Source of the DNA: Syngnathus acus | Taxonomy: Eukaryota; Chordata; Actinopteri; Syngnathiformes; Syngnathidae | Direction: 5' to 3' | Length of the DNA: 64,000 bases | NCBI RefSeq assembly: GCF_901709675.1 | Contig: NC_051094.1 | Coordinates: 4,615,001 to 4,679,000 of the forward strand | Part shown: positions 11,373 to 23,168 of the stretch, in pieces | How positions within the stretch are numbered: the stretch's first letter is position 1 | Layout: every line of letters starts with the position of its first letter | Position numbers and translations under genes: made by a program | Notes under the pieces: model-generated | Told to the model about the DNA's origin: nothing | Seen by the model: only the letters and a program-made list of their open reading frames with translations | Databases searched by the model: none

Positions 11373-14134
11373 TTTCAACCTTGAGAAGGAAACAGATGAT
11401 TGACAGCTTTTATTTATGGAGGAAGGAAAAATGAGTGGCCCGTTACCGATACCCGCTGGTCGTTGCTAACGATATATTTCAACCCAAAATATCTTATCTC
11501 TGTTTTTCTTCTTTCTGCTTAATCAACCTTCCTTTGGTGGTAATCCACACGTCCTTTCACGTCCATACTCTATTCATGCATGACCGGAGAAATATGAAGC
11601 TATTAACCACTTCCAGTTTTTCATTACTGATATTTATGTGGACTGTTTTGTTAGCAGTAGTCATACACTTGGTTTTCTTGATGTTCAGGTGGAGAACCAT
11701 CTTGCTGCTTTAGCTGCGACGGAAATGGCACGCTTGGATGTGCCTCCAAGTTAGCATTCTTAATGATTTATTTACAGAGAAGCAGATGTTAGCTGCACTT
11801 CAAGTGTATAGGATATAGGCTCAACTATGCCCTTAAAAATAAAAAGACAGTTTTGGACGATTTTTCGTGAGAGTAATTGAATGTCATTATCTTATATTGT
11901 AATACGTTCAAAAAAAAAAATCTGAAGTAACAGCGCTAAAATATCAGCCGAAATAAAAAATCATTTGTACGACTTTGTACGTCCAAAGCTTGAAGTCGAC
12001 TAACAGCGAATCCTTTTATCGGCATCTGTCACCATCGAAGACAAGTTGTTTTGGCGAACATGTAAGGCATCGTTCCACATTTTGAGAAAGTGGCTAGTCC
12101 AAAAAGTGAGCAAGGCAAGGCGCGTCAAGAGCAATTGCAGCCTTCTCGCTGAGCATCAGCCTCGCTGAGCGTTTACCGAACCGAGTGAATCAAGCGCTTT
12201 CAGATCTTGTCACTGAGACGCTCCACCTCTTGAGAATCCATTTAAGCTGTTTGGGGATGTCAACCCAGATGGGTGACACGCTTGTATCTGATGTGGACTC
12301 GTTTTTCTTAAGTCTTCCATCCCCATTGTGGATGGAGAGACTCCACGTGATGTCTGTTCATGATACACATTTCACTGCCGCTCGTCAGTCAACGCTATAA
12401 ATCACAGACTTCCCCCTGAGAAAAGACCCCGCAGCATCTTTTACGCCCACCCACTCGATCCCCCACGATACCCTGCCACCCCCAGGCGGGGGTGTCACTA
12501 CGTGGCAGTCGACGCGCTCCACCACTGTAATTAGTATTTGGGCTAATTTGTTCCTCAACATAAGATTTAACACTCCAGGCGACAGCCATCCAAACATCCA
12601 TCAAAGTGAGTCAATTGAAAAACAAAATGGCGTGTTGCCCGTTGGAACCCACGGACAAGTTCCCATGTGGTAGCTGCTTCCAGAGCTGGAATTTTCAAAT
12701 GTTCCATTGGCTCTGCTGAGAGCTGTACCAAAAATAGCCAAGTGAAAGCTCGGAGAAAAAAAGAAACTCACCAATTGTCATAATGCATGGTAACAAACAA
12801 GTCTCTTAGTCCCGCTTCCTCTTAAACATAAGTGACAGTTGTGTAGCCACACGGGGAATCCAATCGATCATAACTTGACTATACAGTACGGCCCTGTTGT
12901 TTCACTCCATTGCGTAACAGCCTCATCCCAAGCGCGAGTTTATCCCGAGCCCAAACCGTCTTCTCTACCTTCTGCCACAATGATAGATAATTGCGTGTCA
13001 TGTTAAGCAACATCGCTCACAGTTCTAGACGCGGAGTAAGGACAAAAGGGCAGAAAAAACAATGTGCAAAGGTGGGGGTGTTGGGTTATGTCAATCAGTG
13101 GACCGGGTACAATGGACCCACTGTGTAGCTACTCAAACGAAGATGATGGGAGGGGCGCATGCACCCCAATGCTTGGTGACTTTCACAATGCAAAAATTGA
13201 ATGGAATAGAAACTGAAAAGCTTGAAAGAATAAATAAAAACATCTTTTTTTAAGAATGAATATAAATATCTGAGAGCCATACAGAAAATAAATAAAAATA
13301 TCATTATAAAAGATGAGTGGTATATTTAAATAAATTAAATACATTTAAATATATAAAATAAGTACACACAAAAGAGGCACACAACTAATACTTGGTATCA
13401 TTCACAATGAAAAAAATAACATACAAATAATAAATAGATGAATAAATAACAATAAACTAAAATGTAAAAACCACAAATAAATAAATAGACTGAAAATACC
13501 AACGTAAATATGAAATAAAAGAAGTTCCACAATTTCAAAATATATATGTAAAATAATATAAAAATCAAATATTTTTAAATAACTAAATAACCTTATAGCT
13601 GGCCAAAATCCAAATTGCAAAAATTGTAAAAACAAAAAATCAATAAAAAAGAATAATACATAATACATAAATAAGGAAATAAATAAATAAATAAACAAAT
13701 CCATACATAATTATAAATTAAACTGTTAAAAATATAACCAAAAAAAATACACATGCTAAAGGGAACATTTCCATAATACGAAATGATAAAAAATTGAATG
13801 AAAAAAAATACAAATAAACACATTAATAAAATAAACGTAGGAGACATAATTTTTGTGACTTTCACAATGAAAGAATATGGAAATTATGTCCCGCAAAAAA
13901 ACCAAAAACAAACCAATTTAGGTAAAACATGTAGGGAGACACGCATTGCAAAAAAAAAAGTGAAAGGTAAAATAAACTAAATGTATGCTGTATGTTTATT
14001 CTCACAAGCAAGAGAATGGACGTGAATCTCGGCAACTAACATAAGAGACACTCCTTTCATATACCATCCAAATGAAACAAAACCAGCAGGACAGCAAGTT
14101 GCCACCTCAGTTACTCCAAACTGAAGCATCTCAC
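11373..14134 (-). other. Predicted first intron of npffr2 (5' UTR intron), AT-rich
   Basis: No coding exon is visible. The part from about 13200 to 13980 is extremely A/T-rich, dominated by AATAAATA-type units, and carries three spaced copies of a TTCACAATG-centred motif. The acceptor at 11380-11381 and the donor at 14134-14133 bound the interval. Confidence 0.5.
13165..13980. repeat. AT-rich degenerate repeat with recurrent TTCACAATG motif
   Basis: A motif close to CTTGGTGACTTTCACAATG occurs near 13171, 13390 (as TTGGTATCATTCACAATG) and 13852 (as TTGTGACTTTCACAATG). Each copy is followed by an A-rich stretch with AATAAATA units. The pattern suggests an old tandem duplication that has decayed. 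The long minus-strand open frames of Phe, Leu, Ile and Tyr come from this composition. Confidence 0.55.
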
Positions 14135-14300
14135 CTTTTTGTTTTTGGGGGGGGGGGGCTTTGAAACTTCACGTGTCCGCCACACCTCTCAACATGAAGA
14201 AAAGAGAAAAGGCTGACGGTACGAGTCCGGCAGGCTGCGCGTGCGCGCTTGCATCGTGGAGACGAAAGATGCGCTCAGCCCGCCGCTCTGAGCGCGAGTG
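14135..14300 (-). other. npffr2: Predicted 5' UTR exon of npffr2
   Basis: The segment is CpG-rich in an AT-rich surround. On the minus strand it ends in a strong donor, AAAAAG|GTGAGATG (exon end 14135). It lies just downstream of the TATA-like and CRE-like elements at 14324-14346, and would splice to the acceptor 7 nt before the npffr2 ATG. The 5' boundary is only estimated, at 25-35 nt after the TATA-like box. Confidence 0.45.
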
Positions 14301-14323
14301 GCCGGCTGACGGCGGCGCTTGGA

Positions 14324-14346
14324 CCCTTTTTAAGGCCGTGACGTAA
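14324..14346 (-). promoter_or_regulatory. Candidate npffr2 core promoter: CRE-like site plus TATA-like box
   Basis: In the minus-strand direction a TTACGTCA element (14346-14339) is followed by CCTTAAAAAGGG (14335-14324), a TATA-like box with correct promoter spacing. A CpG-rich first-exon candidate follows. A CRE would suit a neuropeptide-receptor gene responsive to cAMP, but that link is inference. Confidence 0.4.
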
Positions 14347-17300
14347 AAGCCTGAAAGGGAGGGGCTAGGTAGCAGATGAGGAGGAGAAGGGGGGGGGGGT
14401 GGGGGTGATCAAGCTGTTTGGATGTGCGCCCATAGTGATGCTGCATGTCACAGCTGGTGTGAGTTTTTTATTTTATTTATGTCAGTAAGCCTGCAACGTG
14501 GAAGCTGTAATCCAGTGTGAAGAGAGAGAGAAAAAAAATGAGGGCAATTCCCCGTGAGATGGGTGAAGCCGAGCGAATTTCACGCGTCGAGCGAGCTCAT
14601 TCAGATGCACGCTTGCATGACACGTGAAGGGAAAAGGATAAGGTTTTTGTTTTGTTTTTTGGTCAAGAAATACTCATTCACGGTAAAAAAAAGAAATTAA
14701 ATTTAAAAAAAAAAAAAACGGTTGCAACAGCCAAATTGGCGCATTAAAGACTTTTTCTCGCAACTTTTCTTCTCTGCTAACTTTACTTGCTTCACTGAAG
14801 GCTAAATTGACTTTGACTTGCCTTTCGGTAGATTGAAGATTATCGAAGACTCCTGCTCGCTGCTCCTTTGACATTTGCGGCCACTTTCCTCCCCATCGTT
14901 TCAAGTCAAGTGCGTGTGTCGATGGCCAAGTCATCAGCGGGGTGTTAAAGCGTTAATTAATAACGCCACTCCACTGTTATGATTTGCCCGTTCCCTTGTG
15001 AAGCCTGACAAAGATGAGTGGCTTTGAATGACTTTTTTATTTTTCAAAAGTGACTACGAGAATGGAAAGTCATCATTTTCAAGGTTAATGGAGATGATGA
15101 ATGAGTTATCGTGGCGACTTTTATTTTTTTTAAGTGTTTCTAGATTGTATTTGGGTTACATTCGACCATTTCAGAGTGTAGCTCGCTATCAAAGATAAAT
15201 GAACAGGGTTGACTCCTACATGGGATAAGGCTTCTCAAAAGCACCTGCCGAACTGGATTAACGTCACGGTTTATGAAACGGACTGCAAATGAAATAAGAC
15301 GGCATGCGCTCTTTCTTGTGGAAATAAACCCCGTGCGCAGTGTGAAAGGGGGCGTACAAGACAAATGACTTCCCGCTGGCTTTCGTCTTCACTTGTGCAC
15401 CGCGGCTGCCCCGCTCTGCTCATCTTTTAATCTGTATTCTTCTTCACGTTTACACTCGCTTGATTTCTATTTTAAAACGCTGACCATTTCTGCGTGATTC
15501 GCCCCATTTTGTCTTCAAGTTTGAAAATCAGTCATGATGTCATCTCTGATATCCAATCAGCTTCGAGCATGCTGAAACACTCCTGTCAACCAATCGGTTT
15601 TGAGTTCCTTTTGCGTTGAGCAATTAGCTCCCAATAAAAGGTCAGGAGAGACGCTGATCTCTCGGTAGGAAAGGGCGGAACGGCTGCCACGTGCGAGGTG
15701 TCGATGATTTACAACCGTTAGACCGCGAATATGGCGGGGCTCGTAGCTTGCGTAAGGCCTTATGCTGGCGTCTTTTCAGGGGCACGCGATGGCCCCGGAA
15801 ATCAGCGGATTTCTGCGTGGCACTGCGTGTCTAGAGAACAAGCAGGCGTAAACAAGCTGAGCGCGCGGCTCATTAGGAAGCTTTGGTGGAGTTGAAACAC
15901 ACTTTAATCAGCGGCAGAATACTTGTTGGCTCGTCGTCATGGCAATGTAACCTTCTCATTTCTTGTGTCGGCCACAAAATGTCATTTAAAATACCCACCT
16001 GCGGAAGTTTAAGATGGCTAAGATTCTCAAGTGATTTGAATTAAAAAAAAAAAGAAAAAAAGGGGCAATTAGGAACAATCTCTGTAAATCACTTGATTGG
16101 ATAGTTCCTTTGCTAGTCAGCTGAGTTGGTGGGTTGGTCAGCTCTTTCAGGGTTTGTTGGTTGGACGGACAAAGGGCTTAACAGTTGGGACAGTTGGTCT
16201 GTCTGTCAAGTTTGGCAGGCTTTGTTGGTTCAGAGAGCAACCTCTTAGACAGGTTGGTTGGTTGTTAGCGGGTAGGTTTAGTGCTAGGATTAGATTAGCG
16301 GTAGGGCTAAGGTTAGTCAGGCAGTCAAATAATTCATGGGTGGTTATTTTGTAGTCCAAATGAAATCAAAGATGCTATTTTAGTTTGGCCATTTCATTTT
16401 TTTGTAATTAAAGTCTCCAAATACAGCAACATCTGGGCCAATGGCCTTTCTTTGAGTGACTTCTGAGGCAGATTTTTCCCACAATGTTGACTAAGTAGGT
16501 ATTAAGAGCAATCCACTCTGAGATCAATAGTGTTGGAACAATAACCCAGGATGAAACGTACCAAAAATGACCAAAAGGGAATTTCAACAAAGTCGAACAC
16601 GTGAGCCCAGGAAAGCATGACTGTTCTTATGAGTTCGAAGCGTCACGACTGGTTTGCAGAACACTTAATTGGCCCCGGCTCAGCTCACCGGGCCTTCTCT
16701 GCATGAGGTTCTTGCCAGACGTGAGGTGCAACCTGATGTAGGAGTACAGCTGGTTTTGCTTTTCTGAGGCTGTCCTTAGACTTGTCCGTATATTGTCGCA
16801 ATGTTTCATCTGGCACAGTATCCGACATTAGCATTGGAGCTAATTATTGGAAATATTTTGAGGCATCAGGAAGACTTGTTGACAACAGGTTGCTGGACTG
16901 ATTTTCCTGTCAGAATTATTTCCCCCCCCCCAAAACAGTCTAATTGGGGTAGTTTGACTTGAAACTATTACTTTTTTTTGTACTACTTTTAACTTATTTC
17001 TAAGAGTGAGTGATGTTTGTGGTCTGCTCCACTCTTGTGCCCTCTGCGGGCCGCCGTTGGCGACTTTGCGGCGTGGTGCAACGAAGCCTTGCAAAATTCC
17101 CACTGGGGAGGAATGACAAGAGGATAACTGCCACCCCCACAGAGGAAGAAGCGCACGTGGCCATCTCCATGGAAACATCACAGCTCGGTTGCCTCACTGT
17201 TGGCACGCACGCACGCTTGTGTGTGTGTGTGTATTGTCACCATTATTCAAAAATTGAGAAACCAGAAGGCTCCCGAGTTGAATTGTTTTGTTGTCTTCCC

Positions 17301-20300
17301 GTTATCGCTTGAGTTTTATCTTTTCATTCTTTTCTCTGCAAACCTGTTATTTGTCTTGTCTATTCATAGTGCGAAACAAATTCGCCTTGACCTTGCCTGA
17401 GCACGATCAATAGTTTGTATTGTTGGTCAACATTTTAAAGACTGTTTTTGAATCTCTACCTAGCAACAAGCGGGTAAGTATGAATGTGACAAGCGTTTTT
17501 TTTGGGGGGGGATATCAAATGAAGTCTGAAGGGATGCTTGTCAGGTATTTTTGTCAACAGTGTTGTGACCGTGCGAGCCGGATGCTAATGGAAGTGCTAA
17601 TGGCAGACGCTCTGTGATTTTGCAAAGCGGCGGGGCGATTGATGGGGGGGGGAAAAAAGGTCTGTTCATGTTTACGCTCTGCTCTTTGTTTCTCAGGCGG
17701 GAGAGAAATGTTATGCACAGCAAAGAGGAAGTTGCAGCTACAGCAGGGATTAGATGAAGAAGTGAGGGCGGGGAGGGGGTTCGCAATTCCATGTAAGACA
17801 AATCTGAAGCAGCACTACAATACAGCAGTACACTGTCCTGTTGGTTAAAACAAAAAAAACTACAACCGCCCACGATTGCAACAGATTTCAATCGCTTTTC
17901 TTGAATGCTACTGTTTGCATGCAATAATATAATCATTTTAAAAAAAGTAAAAATGAAGTGTAAAAACAAAACAGGTAAAAATATTGTGTAAAAAAAGAAA
18001 TTCTGCGCCCTGCTTACACACAGCTACACACCAGCAAGTGCCTTTCCCTCACTCTCGTTTGTTCGCATCGTTCCTGGAGTGTCTTTTTTTTTTTTTAGAT
18101 GTTGGACGTAATGAAAATGACGCGTGAGGATAAGTTATTCAGAAACTGAATAGATGCAGTATAAAATAACAACTGGAACGCTGACGTCTCATGTGACATC
18201 AGTAACGACAGTGCTCCAGTTTTATAAGCGGAGCAAAAAAAGGGACCAAAAAAAAAAAAAAAAAAAAAGCGTCAGCCCAAATGTGTGTTAATCCTTGGAT
18301 GTTTCTTTGAACTATTTTTACAGTAGGATAAGGCGGGATGCGCTCGGCGGATATTTGGAGTCGACTTTGCTGACGGGAGCTGAGTCAAAAAGCACAAGCA
18401 GGCCTTAGCAAAAAAAAAAAAAAAAAGACAGCTGCTGATTGGCTGAGACGTGGCGCCGGCGTTCAGGCTTGATTCTTTGTGACATGTCTGCCTCTCCTTC
18501 ACCTGACAGTTTGCTTGCCTGGGGGGGGAAGCGGGTGAGGAGACCAGGCGGGCCTTCATCTGCATGCCAAATTTTTGTGCTTCTACCTGCTCAAAAAGCA
18601 CATAAGGACAAGTCCAGTGCAACAACTGACACTCTACATTCAAATCAACTTTTGTTTTCCAGGCTGCTATGCTAAGCTAACTGCTTGAAGGGTTTCAAAG
18701 TGCGTCAAGCAGGACAAACTTTCAAAGTATTGTTCAACTTGTGGAATACAATCACAATCTCAATACAATGAAAGTTTTATCTAGGTCAAACTTTAAGGTT
18801 GTTTTCCTGTACAATAGTTTTGTTTCGTCCTTGAATGTTAATTTCTATACGCTGGAGACCTTTGCAGTACAATAGTGGGATCACAGTATGTGGTAATTTT
18901 CTACTTGTTTAAATCCTTTGAAGACTGGCTCTTTTCAACGTACGTGACTCTTGTGCACATGTGTTCAATAGAAAATAATTCTACATATTTTGTGGCATCG
19001 CACTCATTTAAGTCGCCCATCCGTGGTGTGCATCGTTTATTATTCATGTCCGATCGCCACATGCTGTGTCGCTCACATGTTGTGAATACCGTACCGTCAT
19101 ATATGTGGCATTTCTATGATTCCATTACGCTGCTAGAAAAGCAGATTTCCCCATTGCGAGATTAAATAAAGGCTTATTTACCGCACGGCGCCCTGTTGCA
19201 TTCGGTATTGGAATAAGCAACGATGCGCTGACTGGCTGACTGTAAATGACCTACAGCGGATGCTGTGGCCCAGCTGGGCCATTTTGATTCCTGGCAGGTG
19301 GCAAGCTCTTTTGATGTGGAAATACCGCCACAGCGAAAAGCAGAAGGCCAATTAAAATGAAGAGTGAGGCGAAAAATCTTGAGGCCAGAGACACAAGAAA
19401 GCATATCAAGTCGTGAGACAAATATTGAAAAATCCCACAAAGGAGATTGTTGGCTTAATTTTCCCAGAGATTTCAACTTTTGAGGTCAAACCTGTCCATC
19501 TTTAGGTGGTATTGTCCGCTGATGCTGGAGTGTGGGCAACGTGATTCCTGTTTATTTACCGTTTGCTAAGGTGCTAATGCAACTGGCAAACTCTGCCACA
19601 TCTTCTCGATTACCGAGAAAAAGAAACGATTTGAAGGCACGTGTCCGAGCGGGGAACAAGTCCAATTAGCCGCAAAGCCCAAACGTTGAAAATTCTATAA
19701 AAGCAACCATTACTGATCCTGCTAACATTACACGACAATGGATTTTTATATATGTGCTCCCAGACGGTTAATGGGAGTAGAATTGAAGGAGGCGACTGTT
19801 TGGCGCCTGTTCCATTTGAGCCAAGGGAAGTGACCTCGTGCTTCCATCACGTCCACCGCATTAACGATCCTTTTAAAAGGAGGCCATTCGGATGACTTCT
19901 CAGAAGGGATGGAGGCTCGTTACGCTGGACATTTAAAACTAGGGTCAGGGTTTCAAACTAGGGTGTCAAAAAAGCGTTAGGGTTTCAAATGAGGATTAGG
20001 GTTTCAAACTAGGGTTTAAAACTAGCGTTAGGGTTTTAGAACTAGGGTTAGGGTTTCAAACTAGGGTTAGGGTTTTAAATATGTCACAAATGTCTTCTTT
20101 AACAAGCATTTTCTCATCAGAACAACCAATTTCCAATCATTACAACACAAAAAAATTAAAAAATATTGACAATACAATAAAAAAAAGTATTTTTATTAGA
20201 TGAGCAGGACAGAAAGTGTGGATAAGGATGAATACATTTGTTTCCTTCACCTACATTATCTATTTATGTGTCGTAAAATCAAACAAAAATAATAATCAAT

Positions 20301-22367
20301 CTATTGTTTTTCATTAATTGAATAATCAAATATTCTTCTCGAGTCCCTGAAGACTGGGCACATTTAGCTCCTTTGGTTAACACACACGCACGCACTCACA
20401 CGCGCACACACACTCACTTGTCAATCGATCTCACAAAGCAGGCGAGTGTACCCCTACACCATCAGCGACCCGCAATCCAGGTCACGGTTTGGGCATGAAA
20501 TCTCTGCTTTGACGTCAGCGTGCGAAATTTCTCAAACTCGCTTGCTAATTAGACGGAATGCTCTCAATTACGTGCCAGAGGAGATGAGGCGACATCATCT
20601 CTTTGTTTTCGCTTCAGTTAATTAGCCGGAAATCATTAGATGGTTACGTCATTTACCATAAAAAGTGGGGTTACTGGTAGCTATTGCTTACTTTCTTTTT
20701 GTAATCATAATAATGATAATAATAGTGAGAATAAAAAAAATCCCAAATTGAAAAGATGGAAAAAGTAATCATAATTAGGAGAAAATCATTCCGTTAAGAT
20801 TCCTTTTCAAGAATAAAATTGTGATCATCCTTAAGAGGAAACTACTATCAAAATTTGTTGAGAACAACCTACGTTGTAATTAGACAAAAAAGAAATTCCA
20901 AAGTGACAAGAGCAAACAAAAGTAAATATAAAAAAGATTTATTAAATATTACAAAAAATGTAATCCAATGAATTAAATTTCTGTCAAAACATCGATACGT
21001 AATCATATAAAAAAATGTTTCAAAGCTGCGATCTCTCTGCTGCAATAGGCAGGAATGGACACAAGAGGGAGCTGTGCTTTCATTCATTAGGAAGTATGGC
21101 GAACATGTTCATCGGTTGGTTTTCATTCAAGTACGCAAGTCACTCAATGTCTGTTCAATAACTTTTTATTTTCAATATACATTTCATTTGAAAAATAGAA
21201 TTTCTAAAGTACATATTCTAAAAAGTCACCAAAAAATAAACAGTTAATGAAAAGTCCGCCCCCCCAAATACAACTTGTGAGTTCTTGTATTTATGCCCAT
21301 TCAAATTTGTTGATTTTTATTGTATTTGTTTTGGCTAACAACAAACAAACAATCAAACAAACAAAAACACACGTGGACTATAAATATAAAATATAATCAT
21401 ATTGTTACTTTGGCTGATGGACTAACATGCATGATTAAAAGTAAGCTTTAAAATAGTCACGCTTACAATGTGCCTCTCAAATTACAGTAAAAAAAAAAGA
21501 TAGTGTTTCATTATTTGTTTAGATTTTTTTTATGTGATTATTTTGGGAATGTTATGATCACAAATTAGCAAATACGTTGCTAGAATCCTCAGAAGACACA
21601 GAAGAAACAAAAAAAAAGAAACAAAAAAAGAAAAGAAAAGAAACGAAGAAATCAGTGCTTGACAGATATCTTTACTTTTACCGGGATATTTGGGGAGAAT
21701 TTTGGATTCAGTTTCCAGACCTCATGCTAACTAGCACAATGTCATAAAAGCTAAATTATTCCCAGAATTATATGAGGGGATTTTCTTAATTTAAAACTGT
21801 ATTACATATTCCTATTCTTAAAAGTACTTAAACAAAAATCAAGAAAATGAAAAATATTTGAGTTAAAAATGTCAACTCTGATTTGTTATTGACTTTGTAA
21901 TGGACGTTATAAGCCACTTGAAAGGTCATCACATTTTTTTCAACGCGAAATTGCCCATAGCTGAGAAGAATCCAATGTACGAAAGTTACCAACACACACA
22001 CACACCCCAAAAAACAGTTTCGATTTAATTTAGAACGAAAAACAAATCAAAAACTGTTGTTAATTGACCATTAATAGCTATTTAATCACATAAGCACACC
22101 TTTTCAGCAAATCCCCCACGATCAATCCACACTTGTTCGTCTGAAACAAGAGGTAGACTATAAAAATGTACATTTCCTGCTACAGGAAAATGTTATAATA
22201 TATAAGCGATTCCTGGGAGGGAAAGACAGAGCTGCAGTTGCATAGAAGAAGTAGTAGAGTTAGCTTACATGTTCTGATTTGTAGTAGAAGAAGATGGTGG
22301 GGAGGTGGAGAGGGTCTCAGATCTGGATGCCACCACCACCACTACCGGGCGTGGCGGCTTGGCGGGC
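14347..22367. other. Intergenic region between npffr2 and slc4a4
   Basis: I find no exon-like segment with GC3 bias and paired splice signals here. The human neighbour at this position, GC (vitamin D-binding protein), is not recognisable. Contents are poly(A) and poly(T) runs, a GTTGG-rich stretch (about 16115-16330), a telomere-like array (19935-20078), CA-rich DNA (20385-20420), and the expected slc4a4 3' UTR toward 22.3 kb. Confidence 0.55.
19935..20078. repeat. Degenerate interstitial telomere-like array
   Basis: Units of the type AACTAGGGTTAGGGTTTCAA repeat about seven times with substitutions. Five TTAGGG hexamers can be counted, usually followed by TTTCAAA or TTTTA. The vertebrate telomere hexamer is TTAGGG, but here it is embedded in a roughly 19-24 bp higher-order unit. 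That looks more like a minisatellite containing the hexamer than a captured chromosome end. Confidence 0.7.
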
Positions 22368-23168
22368 CTACAGAGACGTTTCGGATCCTCGGCTCGACCA
22401 GTAGAATGGGTTGCCGTCGTCCGGGTCCATGTCTATTCTAATCTGAGGCACCGGCTTCAGCGGACTCATCTCGGGGCTGAAAACACGTCAACAGCCAAGA
22501 CGTTTAGAATTATATGTGTATTTGATTAATATTGAGTTGAGTAAGAATCAAAAGGATTAATCCATCCGTTTTTAGCAATCTCAACATGCCGTCAACTGAG
22601 GTCAAAGTGCCTTCGGACTCACATTGCGAATGTCATGTCAATTTCAGTTGAATGCGGCCGGTGCTAATGCTAGCTTAGTAATGCTAGCGCTGCTATTTTG
22701 TCAAAGCTGTTTGAAGGCCTGCGGGGAGGTCATTTGAGCACAAAGCAATTTTTCTTCAGAGGGACGGGATTAGGTTTTGGCAGGGTTGCAGTGTCATCGC
22801 AGTGTTACATCATAACGCTTTCTGTCTGACATTTTTGGACAAAACGGCAAAGCTCTGCACGCTTTTCATTTGGGGCAATTATTTAAAAAGAAATACTATA
22901 TTGATTTTATATAATTAGGAAAATGATTCAACAAAAGACTATTGAACTTTAAAAGCTAAATACAACTGAACAGGACTTGACAAATGTACTGTCTGCCCAT
23001 CGAAATAAGTTTTCTGTGTGTGTGTGTACACTTTTCCGTGTGTTCCATGTTATGGAAATGATGACAATATTGTGTTTGGGCGTCTAACCTGGACAAGCAG
23101 TTGGCCCGGTAGTAGCGAAGCTGCTCAGCACGACGTGTGTCGCTCGAGAAATGAAGCTGACTTCTCTT
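22368..23168 (-). CDS. slc4a4: slc4a4 alternative C-terminus (NBCe1-C-like, PDZ ligand)
   Basis: If the 94-nt exon 23628-23535 is skipped, the exon beginning at 23168 is read in another frame. It then stays open for 80 nt to a donor at 23088-23087, and joins an exon at 22476-22368 with phase match (AG|C). The new tail is 62 residues, starting [17 protein letters not shown], with [17 protein letters not shown] near the end, and finishing GSETSL before TAG at 22370-22368. A terminal E-T-S-L fits a class I PDZ ligand. Mammalian NBCe1-C is likewise made by skipping a 97-nt exon to give a 61-residue tail ending in a PDZ motif, so this is well supported. The variant would be 1085 aa from the B start. 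Confidence 0.85.

Noticed and set aside
10838-11384. Open frames encoding (SIHP)n or (MDGW)n on either strand
   Set aside because: They are translations of the ATGG microsatellite plus npffr2 exon 1 flanks, not genes.
13402-13865. Phe/Tyr/Leu-rich 90-100 residue minus-strand open frames resembling membrane proteins
   Set aside because: They arise from the AATAAATA-rich DNA; hydrophobicity is a by-product of composition.
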